Shown here piece after piece: positions 28,066-35,714 of a stretch of DNA of 64,000 bases (position 1 is the stretch's first letter; every line of letters starts with the position of its first letter). Source of the DNA: Amycolatopsis arida (GTDB taxonomy: Bacteria; Actinomycetota; Actinomycetes; Mycobacteriales; Pseudonocardiaceae); contig NZ_FOWW01000001.1 of NCBI RefSeq assembly GCF_900115565.1, positions 811,731-875,730 on the forward strand. Direction: 5' to 3'. The notes under the pieces were generated by a model. It saw only the letters and a list, made by a program, of their open reading frames with translations. It was not told where the DNA came from and searched no databases. The position numbers and the translations under genes were made by a program.

Positions 28066-28097
28066 CTACACCTGTAGTGGACTCTACAGCCGTAGAG
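28066..28097. promoter_or_regulatory. Twin palindromes in divergent TetR/monooxygenase promoter
   Basis: CTACA-CC-TGTAG (28066-28077) and CTCTAC-AGCC-GTAGAG (28082-28097), perfect arms of 5 and 6 bp with centres 18 bp apart. They fill most of the 65-bp spacer between the monooxygenase and TetR starts, so one regulator can block both promoters. Confidence 0.75.
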
Positions 28098-28118
28098 CCC
28101 GCCGGGTAAACTGGGGCG

Positions 28119-28682
28119 GTGGCGGGGAGCAGGGTGGGCCTGATCGGCGACGCCGCGATCGAGCTGATCGCGCGGGAGGGGCTGCGCGGGCTGACCCACC
28201 GCGCGGTCGACAGGGCGGCCGGGCTGCCACCGGGCTCCACCTCCTACTACGCGCGCACCCGGCTGGCGCTGCTGGAGCTGGCCATCGCCAGGATGCTCGA
28301 GCACGACGACGTGGACACCGCCGCACTGGGCGATGGCCGCCCGGAGGACCTCGCCGACGCGGTCGCCGGCTTCCTGCACGAGTCGATCACCGCGGGAAGG
28401 GCGCGCACCCTCGCCCGGTACGAGCTGGCGTTGGAGGCCGCCCGCCGGCCGGAGCTACGGGCGGCCTACGACCGGGCAGGGGGCCGGCTGCGCGAGCGGG
28501 CCGCCGCCCTGCTCCGCGCGGCCGGCTCGGTGGAGCCGGACCGGCACGCGCGACTGCTGGTCGCCTGGTGCGAGGGCGTGCTGTTCGAGGCGATCGCCGG
28601 CGCGGGCACGGCGACCCCACCGGGGCGGGCGGAGCTGGTCACCGGCACCCGCGACCTCCTCCGCACCCTCCTCCCCACCTGA
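28119..28682 (+). CDS. TetR family transcriptional regulator
   Basis: 187 residues. The helix-turn-helix is GDAAIELIAREGLRGLTHRA, then VDRAAGLPPGSTSYYARTRL; the RAAG(L)PPGSTSYY recognition helix is typical of the TetR_C_6-like group. The C-terminal ligand domain contains ARYELALEAARRPELRAAYD. GTG 28119 is 21 bp after the second palindrome. Predicted repressor of itself and of the divergent flavin monooxygenase. Confidence 0.9.
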   Translation: MAGSRVGLIGDAAIELIAREGLRGLTHRAVDRAAGLPPGSTSYYARTRLALLELAIARMLEHDDVDTAALGDGRPEDLADAVAGFLHESITAGRARTLARYELALEAARRPELRAAYDRAGGRLRERAAALLRAAGSVEPDRHARLLVAWCEGVLFEAIAGAGTATPPGRAELVTGTRDLLRTLLPT

Positions 28683-28687
28683 ACCGT

Positions 28688-28755
28688 GTGTCCGCGCCCC
28701 GTGCACACGTGTCCGCGCCGTGCGGCGCCAACACCCGCGCACAACACGCGGACAC
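28688..28755. repeat. GTGTCCGCG intergenic repeat/hairpin
   Basis: GTGTCCGCG occurs at 28688 and 28709, and its complement CGCGGACAC at 28747-28755. The inner pair extends to 10 bp (CGTGTCCGCG/CGCGGACACG) around a 29-nt loop with further GC complementarity. It follows the TetR stop at once, so it may be a terminator-like or REP-like intergenic element. Confidence 0.6.
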
Positions 28756-28812
28756 GGCGTCGGGGCGGGCGGGGTTGGGGGGTGGGTCAATGGAACCGGC
28801 AGAATGCCGCGC

Positions 28813-29613
28813 ATGACCGACGCGCCGCCCACCCCGCGCACCCGGCTGCGCCGGATCGACGACGTCGTCATGCTCCTGCTGGCCGTGGTGTCGGTGGCGC
28901 TGCTGGCGTGGGTGACGTTCTTCCCGGTGGACTCCGGGACGGCGCACGTGGTCTTCGTCGTCGACACCTCGATCTGCGGCGTGTTCGCCGTCGAGTTCCT
29001 CGTCCGCTGGCGGGCCGCGGGGTGGCCGCGTGCCTTCCCGCTGCGCAACTGGTACGAGGTGCTCGGCATGATCCCGCTGGCCCACCCGGCGCTGCGCGGG
29101 CTGCGGCTGCTGCGCATCGTCGTGGTGGTCATGCGGCTGGCCCGCACCGCCGACCGCACCTTCGGCGAGCTGTTCACCCAGCGGTTGGTGGAGAAGCTGT
29201 CCCGACCGATCGTGCTGGCGATCAAGCAGCCGATCACCGTCGCCGTGCTGGACGAGACGGTGAAGGTGCTGGAGACCGGGGAGTACCCGCGTAACCTGGC
29301 CCGCTCGCTGGCCGAGCACAAGGAGCTGCTGCGCGCGGTGGTCACCGAGAAGCTGAAGGAGGACCCACAGGCCGGGCGACTGTCCCGACTGCCGTTCCAC
29401 GACGAGATCGTCCGGTCCGTCGTGGACACCGTGATGCGGGTGACCCTGGAGGTGCTGACCGACCCGCGCACCGGGGAGTTCTTCACGCACGTGGTGCGGG
29501 AGAACCGGGAGCAGATCCGCCGCGCGGTGGAGCTCGGCCTGCACGAGCAGGAGACCGACGAGGAGCTGGCCGCCGAGCTACCCGAACCATCCCAGCGCAA
29601 GCTGTTCGACTAG
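28813..29613 (+). CDS. Membrane protein with voltage-sensor-like N-terminus
   Basis: About 266 residues from ATG 28813 (28804 is an alternative). Four helices lie within the first 110 residues. The fourth, LRGLRLLRIVVVVMRLARTA, carries regularly spaced Arg like an S4 segment, and CGVFAVEFLVRWRAAGWPRA resembles the S2-S3 link of bacterial ion channels. No pore/selectivity filter follows. Instead there is a long soluble helical tail (about 120-266). It could be a voltage-sensor-only protein or an ion-transporter relative. Function unproven. Confidence 0.7.
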   Translation: MTDAPPTPRTRLRRIDDVVMLLLAVVSVALLAWVTFFPVDSGTAHVVFVVDTSICGVFAVEFLVRWRAAGWPRAFPLRNWYEVLGMIPLAHPALRGLRLLRIVVVVMRLARTADRTFGELFTQRLVEKLSRPIVLAIKQPITVAVLDETVKVLETGEYPRNLARSLAEHKELLRAVVTEKLKEDPQAGRLSRLPFHDEIVRSVVDTVMRVTLEVLTDPRTGEFFTHVVRENREQIRRAVELGLHEQETDEELAAELPEPSQRKLFD

Positions 29614-29628
29614 GACAGTCCACAGAGG

Positions 29629-32052
29629 TCAGCGGCGCGCGCCGCGGACCGGCTCGGCGGTCAGCGGGTCCTCGGGCCAGCTGTGCTTCGGGTACCGGCC
29701 GCGCAGCTCGGCCCGCACCCGCGGGTAGCCGGTGTGCCAGAACGAGGCCAGGTCGGCCGTCACCGCCGCGGGCCGACCCGCCGGGGAGAGCAGGTGCAGC
29801 ACCACCGGCACCCGGCCGCCGGCGATCCGCGGGGTCTCCCGCCAGCCGAAGGTCTCCTGCAGCCGCACCGCGAGCGCCGGCTCGGCACCGCCGTAGTCCA
29901 CCCGGATCCGCGACCCGGTCGGCACCGCGATCCGGTCGGGCGCCAGCTCGTCCAGGCGGGCCGCCTCCGGCCACGGCAGCAGCCGGCGCAGCGCGACGCC
30001 CGCGTCGATCCGGACGAGGTCGGCCCGCCGGGTCGCCGCGGACAGCTCCGGCTCCAGCCAGTCGGCGGCCCGGTCGAGCAGCGCCGTGTCGGTGACCGCA
30101 GGCCACGGCGGGCCGAGCCGCTCGTGCAGGAACGCCAGGCGCTGCCGCAGCCGCTCGGCGTCGGCGGTCCAGCGCAGCAGGCCCGGCCCTTCCCGGCGCA
30201 ATCCGTCGAGCAGCGTCGCGCGCACCCGGCCGGGCTCGGGGTTGGGCAGCGGTCGCTCGGCCAGCACGATCGCGCCGAGCCGGCGCACCCGGCGAGCCCG
30301 CACGTCGCCACCGGCCCAGCTCACCTCGTCCGCCTCGGCGAGCAGCGGCCGCGCGGCGTCGGCGGCCAGCTCGGCGTCGGCGCGGGCGGCCAGCCGGATC
30401 ATCGCGTGCGGCCGGCCTGGATCGCGGGTGGCCTCGGCGACGGCCAGCCACTCGGCGTCGCCGAGGCCGCTGCCCGGCGGCAACTCGGCGGCGGTCCCAC
30501 CGGCCATGAGGTAGACCGGGGACCCCGGGGCACGGCGGCGGGCCAGCCGCTCCGGGTGGGCGAGCGCGACGACCCGCGCGGGGTCGGGCGCGTCCGGACC
30601 ACCGGTGACCAGCCCGGCCAGCCGCCGGGACTCGGCGCGCCAGCGCTGCCCCGCCGCGTCGCCCGCCGACCGCAGCCGGCGCAGCTCGGTGTCCACGTCG
30701 GACGAGCTGGCCGGGCCGGCCGCGTCGAGCAGGGCCACCACCTCCGCGGCGGGTCGGGACCCGACGGCCGCCGCACCGTCGAGCAGGGCCCTGGCCAACC
30801 GGGGATGCAGGCCGAGGTCGGCCATCCGGCGCCCGCGGTGGGTGACCGCGCCGCGGGCGTCCACCGCGCCGAGGGCGCGCAGCAGCTCCCGCGCGGCGGC
30901 CAGCGGACCGGGCGGTGGCGGGTCCCACCAGCTCAGCCCCGCACCGTCCGGAGTGGACCAGCAGGCCAGCTCGAGGGCCAGCCGGGCGAGGTCGGCGGTG
31001 CGGATCTCCGGCTCGGGCGCCGCCGGCAGCGTGCCGTGCTCGTGCTCCGGCCAGCACCGGTAGACCACGCCGGGCGCCTCGCGTCCCGCCCTGCCGGCCC
31101 GCTGGTCGGCCACCGCCGCCGACACCCGCACGGTCGCCAGGCCGGGCAGGCCCCTGCGGTGGTCCACCCTCGGCACCCTAGCGAGCCCGGAGTCCACCAC
31201 GATGCGCACGCCGGGAACGGTGAGGCTCGACTCGGCCACGGCCGTGGCGAGCACGACCCGGCGCCGCGGGCCCGGCGCGAGCGCGGCGTCCTGCCGGGCC
31301 GCCGGCAGCCGGCCGTGCAGCGGGAGCACATCCACGCCGGGCAGGTCGGCCAGCAACGCGGCGGCCCGGCCGATCTCCCCCGCGCCGGGGAGGAAGGCCA
31401 GGACGTCGCCCTCGTGCTCGGCCAGCCCGCGGCGGACCGCCCGCGCGACGTGGGCCTCAACGCGCTCGCCGCGCGCCGGCGGCAGGTGCTCGACGGCGAC
31501 CGGGTGCACGCGGGCGTGCGCGGTGACCACCGGCACGCCACCGAGCAGCGCGGCCAGCCGGTCGCCGGCCACCGTGGCCGAGGTGGCCAGCAGCCGGAGG
31601 TCGTCGCGCAGCCCGGCCCGCACGTCGAGCAGCAGGGCCAACAGCAGGTCGGCGTCGAGGTGCCGCTCGTGGCACTCGTCGAGCAGCACGGCCGCCACCC
31701 CGGGCAGCTCGGGGTCGGCCTGCACGCGGCGCACCAGCAGCCCCGAGGTGACGACCTCGATCCTGGTCCCGGATGAGACCCGCCGCTCGCCGCGGACGGC
31801 GTAGCCGACGGTGCGCCCGACCGGCTCGCCGAGCAGCGCGGCCATCCGGGTGGCGGCGGCCCGCGCGGCCAGCCGGCGCGGCTCGGCGACGACGATCCGG
31901 CCGGGCGTGTCCGCGGCGAGGGCCAGCGGGACGACGGTGGTCTTGCCGGTGCCCGGTGGGGCGACCAGCACGGCACCACCGGAGGCGGTGAGCGCGCCGG
32001 TCAGCGTGTCGAGCACGGCACGCACCGGCAGGTCGGGCAGCTCCGGGATCAC
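29629..32052 (-). CDS. hrpB: ATP-dependent helicase HrpB
   Basis: 807 residues, full DEAH-box helicase of the HrpB type. Motif I is VAPPGTGKTTVVPLA, II is LLDECHERHLD, III is LATSATV, V lies in VLATAVAESSLTVPGV, and VI is DQRAGRAGR. The HA2 and OB-type helicase-associated regions follow, and the HrpB C-terminal domain ends in FWHTGYPRVRAELRGRYPKH. GTG 32052 overlaps the stop of the solute-binding protein gene (GTGA). The cellular role of HrpB is still poorly defined, but the protein looks complete. Confidence 0.93.
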   Translation of the reverse strand: MIPELPDLPVRAVLDTLTGALTASGGAVLVAPPGTGKTTVVPLALAADTPGRIVVAEPRRLAARAAATRMAALLGEPVGRTVGYAVRGERRVSSGTRIEVVTSGLLVRRVQADPELPGVAAVLLDECHERHLDADLLLALLLDVRAGLRDDLRLLATSATVAGDRLAALLGGVPVVTAHARVHPVAVEHLPPARGERVEAHVARAVRRGLAEHEGDVLAFLPGAGEIGRAAALLADLPGVDVLPLHGRLPAARQDAALAPGPRRRVVLATAVAESSLTVPGVRIVVDSGLARVPRVDHRRGLPGLATVRVSAAVADQRAGRAGREAPGVVYRCWPEHEHGTLPAAPEPEIRTADLARLALELACWSTPDGAGLSWWDPPPPGPLAAARELLRALGAVDARGAVTHRGRRMADLGLHPRLARALLDGAAAVGSRPAAEVVALLDAAGPASSSDVDTELRRLRSAGDAAGQRWRAESRRLAGLVTGGPDAPDPARVVALAHPERLARRRAPGSPVYLMAGGTAAELPPGSGLGDAEWLAVAEATRDPGRPHAMIRLAARADAELAADAARPLLAEADEVSWAGGDVRARRVRRLGAIVLAERPLPNPEPGRVRATLLDGLRREGPGLLRWTADAERLRQRLAFLHERLGPPWPAVTDTALLDRAADWLEPELSAATRRADLVRIDAGVALRRLLPWPEAARLDELAPDRIAVPTGSRIRVDYGGAEPALAVRLQETFGWRETPRIAGGRVPVVLHLLSPAGRPAAVTADLASFWHTGYPRVRAELRGRYPKHSWPEDPLTAEPVRGARR

Positions 32053-32876
32053 CGCTCACTGACCTCCGGCGGCGCCGGCAGCGGGTAGCCGGAGGGGCCG
32101 ATGTTGCGCTCCAGCGACTCCCGCCACGCCCCGCTGCTGATCATCTTCCGGATCGCGTCGTTGATCGCGGCCTGGCCGTCGGTGTCGCCCTTGCGCAGCC
32201 CGATGCCGTAGCGCTCCACGGAGAACGGCTGACCGACCACCCTGAGCAACTCGGGGTGCTGGGCCGCGTAGCCGGCGAGGATCACCCCGTCGGTGGTGAC
32301 CGCGTCCACCTGGCCGGCGAGCAGCGCGGTGACGCAGTCCGGGTAGCGCGGGTACTCCACGAGCCGCACGGCCTGCGCGAACCGCTCCTTGACCTGCAGT
32401 GCCGAGGTCGAGTTGGGCACCGCGCACAGCTTGCGACCGTTGAGCGACTCCGGGCCGGTGATGCCGGTGGTGGACAGCCGCACCAGCAGGTCCTGGCCGG
32501 TGGAGAAGTACGGGCCGGCGAAGGCGACCTGTTGCTTGCGTCGGTCGGTGATCGAGTAGGTGGCCACCACCAGGTCCACCGCGCCGGAGGTGATGTCGGT
32601 CTCCCGCCGGGACGGGGTGGTCTCCCGCCAGGTGATGTCCTCGGCGTCCACCCCCAGCTGGGCCGCGACGTGGGTGGCGACGTCGACGTCGAAGCCGAGG
32701 AAGCGGCCGTCCACCGTGCGCTCCGAGAGGCCCGGCTGGTCGAACCGGATGCCGATGGTGAGGGTGCCGTGCTCCTCGGCGCGGGTGACCACCGAGTCCG
32801 GCGCCGCGCCGCTCGCCGAGCAGGCCACGCTCGCGCCGCACAGCAGCACCGCCAGCGCCGTTCGGGCGAGTCGCAT
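32049..32876 (-). CDS. Amino-acid ABC transporter solute-binding lipoprotein
   Basis: 275 residues. A lipoprotein signal has a short hydrophobic core and a lipobox-like Ser-Val-Ala-Cys ending at Cys19. The family 3 solute-binding fold follows: TLTIGIRFDQPGLSER, GFDVDVATHVAAQLGV, VDLVVATYSITDRRK, LNGRKLCAVPNSTSALQ and VDAVTTDGVILAGYA. This is typical of glutamate/polar amino-acid binding proteins. No permease or ATPase genes lie beside it, so it is an orphan binding protein or partners a distant transporter. Confidence 0.87.
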   Translation of the reverse strand: MRLARTALAVLLCGASVACSASGAAPDSVVTRAEEHGTLTIGIRFDQPGLSERTVDGRFLGFDVDVATHVAAQLGVDAEDITWRETTPSRRETDITSGAVDLVVATYSITDRRKQQVAFAGPYFSTGQDLLVRLSTTGITGPESLNGRKLCAVPNSTSALQVKERFAQAVRLVEYPRYPDCVTALLAGQVDAVTTDGVILAGYAAQHPELLRVVGQPFSVERYGIGLRKGDTDGQAAINDAIRKMISSGAWRESLERNIGPSGYPLPAPPEVSER

Positions 32877-33021
32877 CGCGTCTCCTGCCTCGTCTGGGGT
32901 CGCGAACCAGCGTAAGGGACACCACGAACCGGAGTTCCTCGGTTACGCTCCCCAACGCCAGGGCGTTCGGGGGAACCGCGGCCGGAGCCGCCGCGTCGCA
33001 CGCCTGGGACGAGGAGGGATC

Positions 33022-33363
33022 GTGGACGGGACACCACACCGGGGCTTCTGGGTGGAGGACGGGGCGTACGAGACCTACGCCCGCAACGTCGACCCGCTGG
33101 GCGAGGAGATCCGGGGGGCGGGCGGCCGGCACGTCGCGCCGCACACCGAGCTCGCCGGCGACGGCTTCTCCGCGATGGGCGGCGAGTCCGGGTTCACCGG
33201 TGCCTACGCGGCGCGCATGCGGGAGCTGCAGCGGCGGATGGGCACGCTCGGCGGGAAGTGGGAGCAGATGGGTGACGCAGCCCGCAGGACCGCCGGCAAC
33301 TACGCCGGTGTCGAGGCCGACCACCAGGCCGTCATGAACCGGTTGCGCGGGGAGCTCGGATGA
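33022..33363 (+). CDS. EspC/ESX-type secretion substrate-like protein
   Basis: 113 residues, all helical, no signal peptide. The second half (GAYAARMRELQRRMGTLGGK, then WEQMGDAARRTAGNYAGVEA) fits the type VII secretion target family (EspC-like), where a helix-turn-helix and a C-terminal AxNYxxxE/D motif form the export signal. GTG 33022 follows GAGGAGGG. Its stop overlaps the start of the NlpC/P60 gene by 4 bp. No EccC ATPase or EccB/D/E gene is in the window. Confidence 0.7.
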   Translation: MDGTPHRGFWVEDGAYETYARNVDPLGEEIRGAGGRHVAPHTELAGDGFSAMGGESGFTGAYAARMRELQRRMGTLGGKWEQMGDAARRTAGNYAGVEADHQAVMNRLRGELG

Positions 33364-34469
33364 CCGTCGAGACCGCGGAGGTGCTCCGGACCGGGCTGGA
33401 CACCACGAACCGGTTCGCCGGCAAGATGCGCACCGACGCCGGCGCGGTGGAGGCCGCCAGGTCGGCGCATCCGGCGCTGCGGGAGTCGATGGGCGGGCTG
33501 CGGGCCGACGCCGGCACCGAGCGGGCCCGCCTCGCGGCCGCCTCGGCCGGCGCCACCACCGACCGCGCCACCGGCACCTCCGTCGACCTGGAGCGCGAGG
33601 TGCAGGACGTGCTCGAGCTCAGCGCCGACATCGAGAACGCGGTCGCGGAGGCGGCGGAGGCGCTGCAGGTCGGCAACGTCACCAACGACAGGATCCGCGA
33701 GGAGATCATCAACGACATCGCGGAGACCATGCAGCGCGTCGCGGCGCTGCGCACCCAGCAGCCGCACGGGCCGGCCGCCGCGCAGGACGAGCTGATGCGG
33801 CTGTTCCAGCGGCTCCAGCAGTACAACGGCCAGTCCGCGGACAACGCGGCGGCCACCATCGACAAGCTCTCCGCCATCGCCGGTCGGCTCGGCGGCGGCG
33901 ACCAGGGCACGTCGGCCAGCAGCGCGGGCGGCGCCACCCAGGTCGCGCCGTCGTTCAACACCGGGGGCACCGGCGGGAGCGGAGGCTCCGGCGGTGGGGG
34001 TGCCGCCGGGGTGGGCGGTGGCGTGGTCACCAAGCCGCGGCTGCCGGTGGCGATCCCGCCCCAGCCGGGCACCGGGGTCGAGATCAACCTGCCCGACGGC
34101 AGCACCGTGCGGGCGCCGAACGAGACCGCGGCCAAGGCGGTGCGGGCGGCGCTGTCGCAGCTGGGCGTGCCGTACGTGTGGGGCGGGACGGCACCCGGGC
34201 AGGGGCTGGACTGCAGCGGGCTGACCATGACCTCGTACGGGGAGGCCGGGTTGCAGATCCCGCGGATCGCGAAGACGCAGACCGTGGGGGCGGAGGTGCC
34301 GTCGATCGACCAGTTGCTGCCCGGCGACCTGGTGGTGTGGTCCGGGCACGTGGCGATGGTGATCGGCAACGGGCAGATGATCGAGGCCGGTGACCCGGTG
34401 CAGATCAACCCGATCCGCACGACCAACGCCGGGCAGCAGTTCATCGGCTTCTACCGACCGACCGGATGA
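33360..34469 (+). CDS. NlpC/P60 peptidoglycan hydrolase with ESX-like N-terminus
   Basis: 369 residues. Residues about 1-185 are helical and coiled-coil-prone, without a Sec signal. A Gly/Ser linker (about 190-225) follows, then NlpC/P60: ALSQLGVPYVWGGTAPGQGL, catalytic Cys in DCSGLTM, His in SGHVAMVIG, and a polar third residue nearby. It cleaves gamma-D-Glu-diamino-acid peptide bonds in the wall. The helical N-terminus plus the EspC-like neighbour suggests export by a type VII system, as for mycobacterial cell-wall hydrolases. Confidence 0.85.
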   Translation: MTVETAEVLRTGLDTTNRFAGKMRTDAGAVEAARSAHPALRESMGGLRADAGTERARLAAASAGATTDRATGTSVDLEREVQDVLELSADIENAVAEAAEALQVGNVTNDRIREEIINDIAETMQRVAALRTQQPHGPAAAQDELMRLFQRLQQYNGQSADNAAATIDKLSAIAGRLGGGDQGTSASSAGGATQVAPSFNTGGTGGSGGSGGGGAAGVGGGVVTKPRLPVAIPPQPGTGVEINLPDGSTVRAPNETAAKAVRAALSQLGVPYVWGGTAPGQGLDCSGLTMTSYGEAGLQIPRIAKTQTVGAEVPSIDQLLPGDLVVWSGHVAMVIGNGQMIEAGDPVQINPIRTTNAGQQFIGFYRPTG

Positions 34470-34567
34470 CCTCGACCGGGGTAGTCTCCACCGCCGGGTG
34501 TAGGCCGAGCCCCGGCGGGAGGAGGTGCGGCCGGCGGATACTGGTGACGCGGTAGCGGGGAGGGCAT

Positions 34568-34960
34568 GTGGCCGAGTTCGACGTCGAGCGGGAGATCGCC
34601 CGGGTGTCCGAGCGGGTGGAGCGGACGGCCGAGCGGGCGGAGCGGCAGTTCGCCAGGGTGGGGCGGGTGACCGGGCGCGCGGAGTCCGCGGACGGGGCGG
34701 TCGGGGTCGAGGTGCATCCCGGCGGGCTGCTGGCCGAGGTGCGGTTGACGTCCACGGCGTTGCGCAGCGGGTCCGACGCGGTGGCGCGGCAGATCATGGA
34801 GCTGGCGGAGAAGGCCACCCGGCGGGCCGGCGACCGGATGTTCCACACGCTGGCGCCGGTGCTCGGACCGGGCAGCGAGCGGCGGCTGCGGGAGCTGGGC
34901 TACGAGCCGCTGCCCGAGGACGACGACGTGTCCGGGATACCGGGCTTCGGGGAGCGGTGA
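34568..34960 (+). CDS. YbaB/EbfC family DNA-binding protein
   Basis: 130 residues. An N-terminal coiled coil (REIARVSERVERTAERAERQ) is followed by the YbaB core GVEVHPGGLLAEVRLTSTAL and LRSGSDAVARQIMELAEKAT. YbaB-like proteins bind DNA as dimers, and in actinobacteria they recur next to ESX genes (EspL-like). GTG 34568. Three bp separate it from a second YbaB-like gene, so the two may form a heterodimer. Confidence 0.75.
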   Translation: MAEFDVEREIARVSERVERTAERAERQFARVGRVTGRAESADGAVGVEVHPGGLLAEVRLTSTALRSGSDAVARQIMELAEKATRRAGDRMFHTLAPVLGPGSERRLRELGYEPLPEDDDVSGIPGFGER

Positions 34961-34963
34961 GCG

Positions 34964-35548
34964 ATGGTGGAGCAGGTGCCGCTGGAGCGGAGCACCCGGG
35001 AGCTGATCGCCGAGACCAAGGCCCGCGAGGAGGCGTTCGCGCGGGTCAGGAACGTGATGGCGGAGGCGACCGGCACCGCGCACGACGTCGACGACACGAT
35101 CGAGGTGACCGTGGACGCGCGCGGGCGGCTGCGCAACCTGTGGTTGGCGCCGAACGCGGTGAACTGGGGGCCGGAGCGGCTCGGGTCGCTCATCGTGGAG
35201 GTCGCCCAGGTCGCCATGCGCGAGGCGACGCAGGCCAGCTACAACAAGGTGGCGCTGCTGCTCGGGGAGGACATGACGTACCTGATCGAGCAGCTGTCCG
35301 GGCAGCGCGCACCGGCCCGCGCCGAGCACGACGACCCGGGCATGACGGTGGAGGAGTTCCAGCGGCGGCGGGAGGAGCGGCTGCGTGCCGCCGGCGAACC
35401 AGGTGGGCCAAGCGGGCCTAGCGGGCCTAGCGGGCCTAGCGGGGCTGGTGGGCCTGGCGGGGCTGGCGGGGCCACTCCCCCGGCGGCCGCCGACGACGAC
35501 TACGACCTGGACACCTTCGACCCGGCCACCCTCCGCTCGGACCGCTGA
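34964..35548 (+). CDS. YbaB/EbfC family protein with collagen-like tail
   Basis: 194 residues. The YbaB-like part has TIEVTVDARGRLRNLWLAPN and LGSLIVEVAQVAMREATQAS. A linker with EEFQRRREERLRAAGEPGG then leads into Gly-Pro-Ser and Gly-X-Y triplets (about 147-168) encoded by a 9-bp tandem repeat, and an acidic end DDDYDLDTFDP. ATG 34964. It forms an operon with the preceding YbaB-like gene and the ESX-type genes. The tail length is likely variable between strains. Confidence 0.75.
   Translation: MVEQVPLERSTRELIAETKAREEAFARVRNVMAEATGTAHDVDDTIEVTVDARGRLRNLWLAPNAVNWGPERLGSLIVEVAQVAMREATQASYNKVALLLGEDMTYLIEQLSGQRAPARAEHDDPGMTVEEFQRRREERLRAAGEPGGPSGPSGPSGPSGAGGPGGAGGATPPAAADDDYDLDTFDPATLRSDR
35405..35467. 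repeat. 9-bp tandem repeat coding for Gly-Pro-Ser triplets
   Basis: Seven 9-bp units: GGGCCAAGC, three identical GGGCCTAGC (35414-35440), then diverged GGGGCTGGT, GGGCCTGGC and GGGGCTGGC. Frame is kept, so slippage would only change the number of collagen-like triplets in the YbaB-like protein. Confidence 0.9.
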
Positions 35549-35634
35549 CTCCCGCGTTGGGACCCCCGTGCCCCCTCGCGCGGAGCGATGCTGTACCGTA
35601 TCTTCCACGCGATGCGGAGATCGCCTCCGCGCCC

Positions 35635-35707
35635 GGGGCTATGGCGCAGCTGGTAGCGCACCTCACTGGCAGTGAGGGGGTCAGGGGTTCGAGTCCCCTT
35701 AGCTCCA
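35635..35707 (+). tRNA. tRNA-Ala (anticodon GGC)
   Basis: A 73-nt cloverleaf. The acceptor GGGGCTA pairs with TAGCTCC (one G-T), the D arm GCGCAGCTGGTAGCGC is canonical, the anticodon stem CCTCA/TGAGG encloses loop CTGGCAG with anticodon GGC, and the T arm has GGTTCGAGTCC. The discriminator is A, and CCA is not fully encoded. Its 3' end is followed at once by serine-recombinase remnants, so it looks like an integration site. Confidence 0.97.
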
Positions 35708-35714
35708 CCTTTGG

